A stretch of 10,559 bases of DNA from JAVBOJ01 sp031550755 (lineage in GTDB: Bacteria; Bacillota; Clostridia; Oscillospirales; UBA929): contig JAVBOJ010000062.1 of assembly GCA_031550755.1 (NCBI GenBank), forward strand, positions 1 through 10,559, given 5' to 3'. Positions 1-6,586 of the stretch are shown here, in pieces (the stretch's first letter is position 1; the number at the start of each line of letters is the position of its first letter). The notes under the pieces are model-generated. The model had not been told where the DNA came from, did not search any database, and worked only from the letters and a program-made list of their open reading frames with translations. A program made the translations under genes and the position numbers.

Positions 1-2
1 TT

Positions 3-1514
3 GAAGGCTGCATGCCGCAAACGCGCTTTGTGTTAAAAAAAGCGCTCGGCCTCAAGAAAAAGGCGGTCGTCGTCGTCAACAAGCTCGACCGCGCAGAAGC
101 CCGCCCGCACGCCGTCGTCGAGGAGATCATCGACCTGTTTATCGAGCTGGGCGCGGACGACGATCAATTGGAGTTCCCCGTGGTATTCGCCAGCGGGCGC
201 GACGGCTTTGCCACGCTCGATCCCGACGTCATGAGCGCCGACATGAAGCCGCTTTTCGAAACCATTTTGCGAGAAATCCCCGCGCCCGAAGGCGAAATGG
301 ACGCGCCCTTGCAAATTCTTTTTTCCAGCTTGGATTACGATGAATACGTCGGCCGCATCGGCATCGGCCGGGTCGAGCGCGGCGTGCTGCGCACCGGGCA
401 GGAGGTGGTCGTGGTCAACTCCCAGGCCGAAAGTGCGCCTGTCAAGGCCAAAATCGTGTCGCTCTATGTCATCGACGGGCTGGGGCGGCTGCCGGTGGAC
501 ATGGCCGAGGCAGGCGAGATCGTCGCCTTTTCCGGCATTGAGGACATCACCATCGGAGATACGGTCTGTGATCCGGCCTGCCCCGAGGCGCTGGATTTTG
601 TGAAAATTTCCCTGCCGACCATCGAAATGACCTTCAGCGTCAACGACAGCCCGTTTGCCGGCAAGGAGGGCAAGTACGTCACCTCGCGCAACCTGCGCGA
701 CCGGCTGGAGCGCGAGCTGCTGCGCGACGTATCGCTGCAAGTCTCGCCGACCGATACAACCGAAGCCTTCCGGGTGGCCGGGCGCGGCGAGATGCATCTG
801 TCGGTGCTGATCGAGTCCATGCGCCGGGAGGGGTATGAATTTCAGGTGTCCACGCCCAAGGTGCTCTTCCGTGAGGAGAACGGGCAGACGCTGGAGCCCG
901 TCGAGCGGCTGGTCATCGACCTGCCGGAGACGGCGGTGGGCGCGGTGATGGAAAAAATCGGCCGGCGGCGCGGCGAGCTGTCGCACATGGCACCGGTGGG
1001 CAGCCGGATGCGGCTGGAGTTTCTCATCCCGTCGCGCGGACTGCTCGGCTACCGCAACGAATTTTTGACCGACACGCGCGGAGAGGGCATCATGAGCTCG
1101 GTATTTCACGACTGGGTGCCGCTTGTCGGCGACATTGAGCGCCGGCAAAACGGCTCGCTGGTGGCGCATGAGACCGGCGACGCCGTGGCCTACGGCCTGT
1201 TCAACGCGCAGGATCGCGGCGCAATGTTCATCTCGCCCGGCACGCCGGTCTATGCCGGGATGATCGTCGGGCAGTCCTCGCGCGGCGACGATATGACCGT
1301 CAACGTCTGCAAACGCAAGCAGCTCACCAACATGCGCGCCTCGGGCAGCGACGACGCCCTGCGGCTGATTCCGCCGCGTCAGATGAGTTTGGAGCAGATG
1401 CTGGAGTTTTTGGAGGAGGATGAATTGCTGGAGGTCACCCCCAAATCCCTGCGCCTGCGCAAGCGGATTTTGTCCCACGAGCAGCGCATGAAGGCGCTGA
1501 AATCCAAGAGCTGA
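3..1514 (+). CDS. typA: TypA/BipA ribosome-associated translational GTPase, 5' truncated by window edge
   Basis: TypA/BipA is an EF-G-like GTPase that binds the 70S ribosome and supports ribosome assembly and stress adaptation. The frame is open from base 3, and the visible protein starts with EGCMPQTRFVL, which matches the segment after the G3 motif (usually EGPMPQTRFVL), so the ATG at 12 is internal. About 503 residues are visible. Against the family length of roughly 600, about 100 N-terminal residues with the G1-G3 motifs are missing. The G4 motif NKLD lies at visible residues 26-29, followed by the family phrase LFIELGADDDQLEFPVVFASGR. A translation-factor beta-barrel follows (LDYDEYVGRIGIGRV), then the EF-G-like domains with GRGEMHLSVLIESMRREGYE, and the TypA-specific C-terminus (TNMRASGSDDA, TPKSLRLRKRIL). 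The stop TGA shares one base with the birA start, which implies coupling. One oddity is Cys in place of the usual Pro in EGPMPQ. Confidence 0.96.
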   Translation, partial: EGCMPQTRFVLKKALGLKKKAVVVVNKLDRAEARPHAVVEEIIDLFIELGADDDQLEFPVVFASGRDGFATLDPDVMSADMKPLFETILREIPAPEGEMDAPLQILFSSLDYDEYVGRIGIGRVERGVLRTGQEVVVVNSQAESAPVKAKIVSLYVIDGLGRLPVDMAEAGEIVAFSGIEDITIGDTVCDPACPEALDFVKISLPTIEMTFSVNDSPFAGKEGKYVTSRNLRDRLERELLRDVSLQVSPTDTTEAFRVAGRGEMHLSVLIESMRREGYEFQVSTPKVLFREENGQTLEPVERLVIDLPETAVGAVMEKIGRRRGELSHMAPVGSRMRLEFLIPSRGLLGYRNEFLTDTRGEGIMSSVFHDWVPLVGDIERRQNGSLVAHETGDAVAYGLFNAQDRGAMFISPGTPVYAGMIVGQSSRGDDMTVNVCKRKQLTNMRASGSDDALRLIPPRQMSLEQMLEFLEEDELLEVTPKSLRLRKRILSHEQRMKALKSKS

Positions 1515-2284
1515 TGGAGATTTTTACCGCCGAAACGATTCTCGCGTTGCGGGAAAAGCCCTCCGGTGCGCCGCTGCGCGTCCTGCCGGAGGCGCAGGGC
1601 TCCACCAACACACTGCTGCGCACGTGGGCTGAGGCCGGCGCGCCTGACGGCAGCGCGGTTCTGGCCGGTGCGCAGTCCGGCGGACGCGGCCGGATGGGAC
1701 GGACATTTTTTTCGCCGCCGGGGGGGCTGTATCTGTCCCATTTGCGGCGGCCCGCGCCGCTGGATGAGCGGATCGCCCGCCTGACGGTCACCGCCGCCGT
1801 CGCGGCGCTGGAGGCCGTGAAAGCGGTCTGCGGCGTCGCGCTGGAGCTCAAATGGGTCAACGATTTGATGTGGCGCGGACGTAAGCTGGGCGGCATTTTG
1901 GCCGAGCGCGCCGCCATCGGGGCGGGCTCTTTTGTCCTCCTCGGCGTCGGCCTCAACGTGCGGCCGGTGGCCTTCCCGCCGGAGCTCGCGGAGACTGCGG
2001 GAACGCTGGACGGGGCCGCGGGGCGGGAAATCGACCGCGCGGCGCTGGCGGCGGCGCTGCTGGATGCGCTCGAGCGGCCGAGGGACTGGCACGATACGCT
2101 GGCGCGGTATCGCCAAGCCTGCGCCACGCCGGGGCAGACGATCACCGTTCGGCGCGGGCTGCTGGAGGAAAACGCCGACGCGCTGGCCGTCACCGACACC
2201 GGCGGGCTGCTGGTGCGCTATGCCGACGGGCGGGAGGAGGAGCTCTCCTCCGGCGAGGTATCAGTGCGAAAACGGGAGGGGTAA
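1514..2284 (+). CDS. birA: Biotin-[acetyl-CoA carboxylase] ligase, monofunctional (no HTH domain)
   Basis: BirA activates biotin with ATP to biotinyl-5'-AMP and transfers it to the lysine of biotin carboxyl carrier domains in the cytoplasm. The 256-residue protein has the substrate Ser/Thr entry motif QGSTNT near residue 30, the biotinyl-AMP loop GRGRMGR at 57-63, the KWVNDL signature at 113-118, GRKLGGIL at 122-129 and GVGLNV at 144-149, followed by the small C-terminal SH3-like domain. It lacks the roughly 60-residue N-terminal winged helix of bifunctional BirA, so it should not repress biotin genes itself. The ATG overlaps the typA stop by one base and has no clear Shine-Dalgarno sequence, so translation probably depends on coupling. 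The family is structurally related to lipoate ligases, but the KWVNDL motif marks it as a biotin enzyme, so it is not an obvious lipoylator of the E2 encoded downstream. Confidence 0.95.
   Translation: MEIFTAETILALREKPSGAPLRVLPEAQGSTNTLLRTWAEAGAPDGSAVLAGAQSGGRGRMGRTFFSPPGGLYLSHLRRPAPLDERIARLTVTAAVAALEAVKAVCGVALELKWVNDLMWRGRKLGGILAERAAIGAGSFVLLGVGLNVRPVAFPPELAETAGTLDGAAGREIDRAALAAALLDALERPRDWHDTLARYRQACATPGQTITVRRGLLEENADALAVTDTGGLLVRYADGREEELSSGEVSVRKREG
2233..2251 (+). other. Hairpin at end of birA with anti-Shine-Dalgarno arm
   Basis: GGAGGAG (2233-2239) and CTCCTCC (2245-2251) form a perfect 7-bp stem with a 5-nt loop inside the last codons of birA. The 3' arm can alternatively pair over seven positions (one wobble) with the exoA ribosome binding site GGGAGGGG at 2274-2281. 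That would give two competing RNA structures at the birA/exoA junction. The pairing is visible in the sequence; any regulatory role is inference, and chance in GC-rich coding DNA is possible. Confidence 0.35.
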
Positions 2285-2285
2285 A

Positions 2286-3050
2286 ATGCGGTTGATTTCT
2301 TGGAATGTCAACGGTTTGCGGGCCTGTCTCAAAAAAACGCCGGGGTTTTCCGGCGCATTTTCCGCGCTGGACGCCGACATTTTCTGTGTGCAGGAGACCA
2401 AAATGGAGCGCGGACAGGCCGAGCCCGACCTGCGCGGGTATCACGAGTACTGGAACAGCGCCCTGCGCAAGGGATATTCCGGGACGGCGGTGTTTTCAAA
2501 GCGTGCGCCGCTGGCGGCGTCGTACGGCATCGGGCGGGAGGAGCACGACCAGGAGGGCCGGATCATCACGCTGGAATTTGACGGGTTTTATTTCGTCTGC
2601 GCTTACACGCCCAACGCCCAGCGAGAACTCACGCGGCTGTCCTACCGGATGCGCGGGGAGGACGATTTCCGGGCGTATCTGCGGGCGCTGGACGCGCAAA
2701 AGCCGGTCATCGTCTGCGGGGATTTCAATGTGGCGCATCAGGAAATTGACATCAAAAATGCGAAATCAAACCGAAACAGTGCCGGATTTACGGATGAGGA
2801 GCGTGAAAAAATGACCATTCTGCTCTCCTCCGGCTTTGCGGACACCTTCCGGGCGCTGTACCCCGACCGGCGCGACGCCTACACCTGGTGGTCGCCCATG
2901 CCGGGTGTCCGGGAGCGCAACGCGGGGTGGCGGATCGACTATTTTCTCGTGTCCGAACGGCTGCTGCCCGAGGTGCGTGACGCGCTGATTTTCCCCGCAA
3001 TGACCGGCAGCGATCACTGCCCGGTCGGGCTGGAAATTTTTTCTGAATAA
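2286..3050 (+). CDS. exoA: Exodeoxyribonuclease III / AP endonuclease
   Basis: This is a class II apurinic/apyrimidinic endonuclease of the EEP (exonuclease-endonuclease-phosphatase) fold. It incises DNA 5' of abasic sites in base excision repair, with associated 3'-5' exonuclease activity that needs a divalent metal. The 254-residue length is normal for the family. Catalytic motifs are all present: WNVNG at 6-10, metal-binding Glu37 in QETK, Tyr107 in AYTPN, Asp146/Asn148 in GDFNV, the NAKSN motif at 158-162, WRIDYF around Asp218, and the Asp243/His244 pair in GSDHCP. The start is the ATG at 2286, because WNVNG must sit at the extreme N-terminus and GGGAGGGG lies a few bases upstream. Reading further upstream in this frame would run into birA coding sequence. 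It begins two bases after the birA stop, so it is part of the typA-birA-exoA run. Confidence 0.96.
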   Translation: MRLISWNVNGLRACLKKTPGFSGAFSALDADIFCVQETKMERGQAEPDLRGYHEYWNSALRKGYSGTAVFSKRAPLAASYGIGREEHDQEGRIITLEFDGFYFVCAYTPNAQRELTRLSYRMRGEDDFRAYLRALDAQKPVIVCGDFNVAHQEIDIKNAKSNRNSAGFTDEEREKMTILLSSGFADTFRALYPDRRDAYTWWSPMPGVRERNAGWRIDYFLVSERLLPEVRDALIFPAMTGSDHCPVGLEIFSE

Positions 3051-3059
3051 TGTGTAGGC

Positions 3060-3093
3060 ATGTCCGCGTTTGTTTATCGCGGACATTTATTTT
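3060..3093 (+). terminator. Intrinsic terminator after exoA
   Basis: ATGTCCGCG (3060-3068) pairs perfectly with CGCGGACAT (3078-3086) around a 9-nt AT-rich loop, followed by a T-rich tail ending at 3093. It starts ten bases after the exoA stop and just precedes the next promoter, so it separates the two transcription units. Confidence 0.85.
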
Positions 3094-3100
3094 CCGATAA

Positions 3101-3154
3101 AATGTTTATTTGGTCATTGACAATGAGAATTTCGTCCAGTATAATGTTCATTGT
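3101..3154 (+). promoter_or_regulatory. Candidate DeoR operator dyads over the promoter
   Basis: Related CATT-type elements surround the promoter. TCATTG-A-CAATGA (3114-3126) is a perfect 6+6 bp palindrome over the -35 box. AATG-TT-CATT (3143-3152) is a perfect dyad overlapping the -10 end and the predicted start site. AATGTTTATT (3101-3110) repeats the latter with one mismatch exactly 42 bp (about four helical turns) upstream. The simplest reading is autorepression by the DeoR-family protein encoded next, which is inference from position and symmetry. Confidence 0.5.
3117..3145 (+). promoter_or_regulatory. Consensus sigma-A promoter for the deoR-E2-E3-E1 operon
   Basis: TTGACA at 3117-3122 and TATAAT at 3140-3145 both match the housekeeping consensus exactly and are separated by 17 bp. 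Transcription should start near 3152, giving a leader of about 32 nt before the TTG start codon at 3184. A perfect promoter of this kind would be strong unless repressed, which fits the dyads that overlap it. Confidence 0.9.
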
Positions 3155-3183
3155 AAACTTCAAATGGGTGAGAAGGTGAACAT

Positions 3184-3945
3184 TTGAAACAATTGCGCAC
3201 CCGCGCGATCCGTGACTATATCGGAGAAAAAGGGGAGGTCACGGTGGAGGAGCTCTGCACCCTGTTCCCTGAGCGCTCCGCCATGACCATCCGCCGGGAC
3301 CTGGCGCTGCTGGAATCCCAGCAGCAGATCATCCGCACCCACGGCGGCGCGCGTATCGCCCCGGTGAGCCGACCGGCGCAGGAGGATTTCTACGCCGAAC
3401 GCGAGCTGGACGCCGTCCTCCAAAAGGAGCTCATTGCCCAAAAAGCCGCCCGGCTGGCGCAGGGGCTGCCGTCCATTTATATCGATTCAGGTACCACGGC
3501 CATGGCCTTCGCCCGCGCCCTGCCCGACCAGAACATGACCGTAATGACCTCGGGCCCCAACATTGCCATGCTACTGGTCGCCAAGCGCAAGAACATTCAG
3601 GTGCTGCTGGTCGGCGGTAGCCTCAACCCCAAAACGCTCTCCTGCGCCGGGCCGGGCGCGTTCGCGTTTCTCGAAAATCTCAACATCGACACAGCGTTTT
3701 TAGGCACCTCCGGCTTTTCCGTCGATTCGGGCTTCACCTCGGGCGACTACGCCGAGTGCGAGGTCAAGCGCGCCATCGTCGCGCGTTGCAAGCACACGGT
3801 TTTACTGATGGACAGCACCAAAATTGACCGCACCATGCCATTTACCTTCGCCCGCCCGTCCGAGATCGACACGCTGGTGTCCGACGGGGAGCTGCCCGCC
3901 CGCATTGTGGAAGAAATGCGGAGACAAAATGTGGAAATACTGTAG
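3184..3945 (+). CDS. DeoR/GlpR-family transcriptional regulator
   Basis: Members of this family are usually repressors released by a phosphorylated sugar or related metabolite. The 253-residue protein has the N-terminal winged helix-turn-helix (about residues 5-57) with VTVEEL at 19-24, the recognition-helix signature TIRRDLALLE at 35-44 and RTHGGA at 51-56. The C-terminal DeoRC sensor domain (about 70-235) carries the effector-site motif DSGTT at 101-105, GGSLNPKT near 144-151, an SGF-S-GDYAE-EVKRA segment at about 182-197 and DSTK at 210-213. The start is TTG: AGAAGG at 3171-3176 lies 7 nt upstream, and no ATG or GTG in frame fits better. It is first in the operon, 12 bp before E2, and probably controls the dehydrogenase genes and itself. 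The effector cannot be read from sequence. Confidence 0.92.
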   Translation: MKQLRTRAIRDYIGEKGEVTVEELCTLFPERSAMTIRRDLALLESQQQIIRTHGGARIAPVSRPAQEDFYAERELDAVLQKELIAQKAARLAQGLPSIYIDSGTTAMAFARALPDQNMTVMTSGPNIAMLLVAKRKNIQVLLVGGSLNPKTLSCAGPGAFAFLENLNIDTAFLGTSGFSVDSGFTSGDYAECEVKRAIVARCKHTVLLMDSTKIDRTMPFTFARPSEIDTLVSDGELPARIVEEMRRQNVEIL

Positions 3946-3957
3946 GAGGAATTTTGT

Positions 3958-5193
3958 ATGGCACACCTGATTCTGATGCCTCAGCTCGGCATTTCGGAAG
4001 AGAGCGCCGTGCTGGCGGCGTGGCATGTGAAGGAAGGCGACGCGGTCAAGCCCGGCGACCGGCTGTTCACATTGGAGACCGGCAAGGCCTCGTTCGATGT
4101 GGAGTCGGAGTATGAGGGAACCGTGCTGGCGCTTCTGGCGCAAGCCGGAGAAGAATATGTGATCAAAACCCCGGTGTGCGCCGTCGGCGCGCCGGGCGAA
4201 ACCGTGGAGCTGCCGAAAGCCGACGCGCCGGCGTCGGCCCCCGTCCCGGTTGCGTCGGACGAGAAGGTCGTGCCCGCGCCGCAGACCGCCGCGCCGGAGC
4301 GCACCGTCCTTACCGCTGCGGGGGTTTCTCCGCGCGCCCGCGCGCTGGCATCCGCCGCCGGTGTGGACGCCGCGCAGGCCGCCCCCACCGGCCCGGAGGG
4401 CCGGATCATTGAGCGCGACGTACGCGCCCTGATCGAGCGCGGAGCGCCTGTTGCGGCGGCGCAACCCGTTGCCGCGCAAACGATATCAACTCCGACGGCG
4501 GCGGAATACACCGACACGCCGCTCTCCACCATGCGCAAGGTCATCGCCAAAAATATGGCCGCGTCGCTGGCGACCATGGCGCAGCTCACGCATCACCACA
4601 GCTTCGACGCGACGGCGCTTCTTTCCTTGCGCGCCAAGTGCAAAACGTCCGCCGACAAGGCCCTGGCGGGCATCACCATCGGCGACATGGTGCTCTACGC
4701 CGTGGTGCGCACGCTGAAGGAGCATCCGGCGCTCAACGCCCACTTTTTGGACGACCGCATCCGCCAGTTTGCGCGGGTGAACCTCGGCGTGGCGGTGGAT
4801 GTGCCCGGAGGGCTGCTGGTGCCCACCCTGCCCGATGTCGGCTCGCTGCGGCTGACCGAGCTGTCGATTTTGTGCAAAAAATCCGCCGAACTGTGCAAAA
4901 CGAACACTTTTCCGCCTGAACTGCTCACCGGAGGGACATTCACCGTGTCCAATCTGGGCAATCTCGGCGTCGAAATGTTCACGCCGGTTATCAACCCGCC
5001 GCAGGTCGGCATCCTCGGCGTCTGCGGCATCAACCAGCGTCCACGCCTCGGCGCCAATGGTTCTGTTGAGCTCTACCCGGCCATGGGGCTGTCGCTGACC
5101 TACGACCACCGCGCGGTGGACGGTGCTCCGGCGTCCCGCTTCTTGCAGGCGCTCTGCCGGAATTTGGAACAATTTGACCTCTTACTGCTGTGA
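3958..5193 (+). CDS. 2-oxoacid dehydrogenase complex E2 (dihydrolipoyllysine acyltransferase)
   Basis: This is the core of a 2-oxoacid dehydrogenase complex; it takes the acyl group from E1 on a swinging lipoyl arm and passes it to CoA. The order in 411 residues is: one lipoyl domain (about 1-80, lipoylated Lys43 in ETGKAS), an Ala/Pro linker, the peripheral subunit-binding domain (about 123-160, VSPRARALA and GPEGRIIERDV), a second Ala/Pro/Thr linker, and the CoA-dependent acyltransferase domain (about 186-411). The catalytic motif DHRAVDG at 383-389 supplies His384 and Asp388, and TFTVSNLGNLGVEMFTPVIN is typical of the family. AGGAGGA at 3944-3950 overlaps the deoR stop and lies 7 nt before ATG. 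Length and domain count match single-lipoyl Gram-positive E2 proteins. The sequence favours an acetyltransferase (pyruvate or acetoin complex) over branched-chain or succinyl types, but substrate specificity is inferred. Confidence 0.93.
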   Translation: MAHLILMPQLGISEESAVLAAWHVKEGDAVKPGDRLFTLETGKASFDVESEYEGTVLALLAQAGEEYVIKTPVCAVGAPGETVELPKADAPASAPVPVASDEKVVPAPQTAAPERTVLTAAGVSPRARALASAAGVDAAQAAPTGPEGRIIERDVRALIERGAPVAAAQPVAAQTISTPTAAEYTDTPLSTMRKVIAKNMAASLATMAQLTHHHSFDATALLSLRAKCKTSADKALAGITIGDMVLYAVVRTLKEHPALNAHFLDDRIRQFARVNLGVAVDVPGGLLVPTLPDVGSLRLTELSILCKKSAELCKTNTFPPELLTGGTFTVSNLGNLGVEMFTPVINPPQVGILGVCGINQRPRLGANGSVELYPAMGLSLTYDHRAVDGAPASRFLQALCRNLEQFDLLLL

Positions 5194-5207
5194 CAGGAGG
5201 AAACAAT

Positions 5208-6566
5208 ATGTACGATTTGATCATTTTGGGCGGCGGCCCGGCGGGCTATCTGGCCGCCGAACGCGCCGGACACGCGGGGCTGTCGGTCTGCCTCGTCGAA
5301 AAACGCGCCGTCGGCGGCGTCTGCCTCAACGAGGGCTGCATCCCCTCCAAAACCCTGCTGCACTCGGCCAAGCTCTATGACTACGCCCGCGAGGCCGGGC
5401 GCAAATACGGCGTCATGGCGACGGATGCTTCGCTGGATTACCCGGCGGTCATCGCCCGCAAAAACAAGGTGGTCAAAACCCTCGTCGCCGGCATCGAGGC
5501 CAAGCTCAAGGCGCTGTCGGTAGAGGTCGTGCGTGCATCCGGCGTCCTTGAGGGGCGCTGCGACGGCGGCTTCCGGGTGAGAGCGGGGGAGCGGACGCTG
5601 GAGGCCTCCCAGCTGCTGCTCGCCACCGGCTCCGAGCCGATTTTGCCGCCCATTCCGGGACTCAATGAGGCCGTGGGCTCCGGCTTTGCCATGACCAACC
5701 GGGAGATATTAGACCTCAAGGAAATCCCCGAACGCCTTGTGATCGTAGGTGGCGGCGTCATCGGGCTGGAAATGGCCTCTGTGTTTAACTCGGCCGGCAG
5801 TCAGGTCACCGTGGTGGAGATGCTGCCCAAGCTCGCCGGGCCGACCGACGCCGATATTTCCGCCATGCTGCAAAAATTCTACGCCAAAAAAGGCGTGACC
5901 TTTGTGCTGGAGGCCAAGGTCACCGGCTTTTCGGCGACCGGCCTGACCTATGAAAAGGGCGGCGAGACCCTGACCCTGCCCGCCGACAAAATTTTGGTGT
6001 CCATCGGTCGTCGGGCGGTCACCGCCGGCATCGGACTGGAGACGCTGGGCGTCTACACCGAGCGCGGCGCGATTGTCACTGACGACCGGATGAAAACCAA
6101 TGTGCCGGGCGTGTATGCCGCCGGGGACTGCAACGGCAAGTCCATGCTGGCGCACACCGCTTACCGCGAGGCCGAGGTGGCCGTGGCCAATATGCTGGGC
6201 AATGCCGAACGCATGACCTACAGCGCCATCCCGTCGGTCATTTATACCAATCCCGAGGCCGCCGGCGTCGGCGAGACGCTGGAAACAGCCCGCGCCAAGG
6301 GCTTGGACGCCCGCGAGGTCAGCCTCTCCATGCGGTATGCCGGGCGCTTCATCGCCGAAAACGAGGGCGGCGACGGTATCTGCAAGCTGGTGCTGGTCGG
6401 CGAGCGCGTCATCGGCGCGCATATGCTGGGCAACCCCTCCTCCGAAATCATCAGCACCGCCGCGCTGGCCATCTCCCGTGAGGTGCCGCTGTCGGCGTTT
6501 AAAAAGACCGTGTTTCCGCATCCGACCGTGGCGGAGATCCTGCGCGAAGTCGCCTGGGAAGCCTGA
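5208..6566 (+). CDS. lpdA: Dihydrolipoyl dehydrogenase (E3)
   Basis: This FAD flavoprotein reoxidises dihydrolipoyl groups on E2 with NAD+. The 452 residues show the FAD Rossmann motif GGGPAG at 8-13, the redox disulfide Cys39/Cys44 in GGVCLNEGCIPSK, a second dinucleotide motif GGGVIG at 181-186 followed by an acidic residue at the end of the next strand (VVEM), the second FAD motif YAAGD ending at Asp307, and the dimer-interface active-site pair His438/Glu443 in FPHPTVAE. There is no N-terminal lipoyl domain, unlike some Gram-positive E3 proteins. The start is the ATG at 5208 with AGGAGG 7 nt upstream; a GTG at 5190 in frame would place the ribosome binding site inside the coding sequence. 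It lies 14 bp after E2, in the same transcript, so it is the dedicated E3 of this complex. Confidence 0.96.
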   Translation: MYDLIILGGGPAGYLAAERAGHAGLSVCLVEKRAVGGVCLNEGCIPSKTLLHSAKLYDYAREAGRKYGVMATDASLDYPAVIARKNKVVKTLVAGIEAKLKALSVEVVRASGVLEGRCDGGFRVRAGERTLEASQLLLATGSEPILPPIPGLNEAVGSGFAMTNREILDLKEIPERLVIVGGGVIGLEMASVFNSAGSQVTVVEMLPKLAGPTDADISAMLQKFYAKKGVTFVLEAKVTGFSATGLTYEKGGETLTLPADKILVSIGRRAVTAGIGLETLGVYTERGAIVTDDRMKTNVPGVYAAGDCNGKSMLAHTAYREAEVAVANMLGNAERMTYSAIPSVIYTNPEAAGVGETLETARAKGLDAREVSLSMRYAGRFIAENEGGDGICKLVLVGERVIGAHMLGNPSSEIISTAALAISREVPLSAFKKTVFPHPTVAEILREVAWEA

Positions 6567-6586
6567 ATAAATAGGAGGAAAACAAT

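Noticed and set aside
33..1478. Long open frame on the - strand opposite typA
   Set aside because: It mirrors the typA codon pattern in GC-rich DNA, its protein has no recognisable family motifs and is rich in His/Gln/Arg as antisense frames are, and typA on the + strand is certain.
1932..2285. Upstream in-frame extension of exoA
   Set aside because: The extension reads birA coding sequence in another frame and is Arg/Ser-rich. Exonuclease III proteins start a few residues before the WNVNG motif, which fits ATG 2286 and its ribosome binding site.
3150..3164. CcpA cre-like site near TTGTAAACTTCAAA
   Set aside because: It fails the conserved central CG and several flanking positions of the cre consensus.
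3164..3187. Seven-codon frame ATG...TGA overlapping the deoR TTG start
   Set aside because: It has no Shine-Dalgarno sequence and begins only about 12 nt from the predicted transcript start. The overlap with the TTG is suggestive of a leader peptide but is too short to support.
5190..5207. GTG start for lpdA 18 bp upstream of the chosen ATG
   Set aside because: Using it would place the AGGAGG ribosome binding site inside the coding sequence and add residues before the normal E3 N-terminus.
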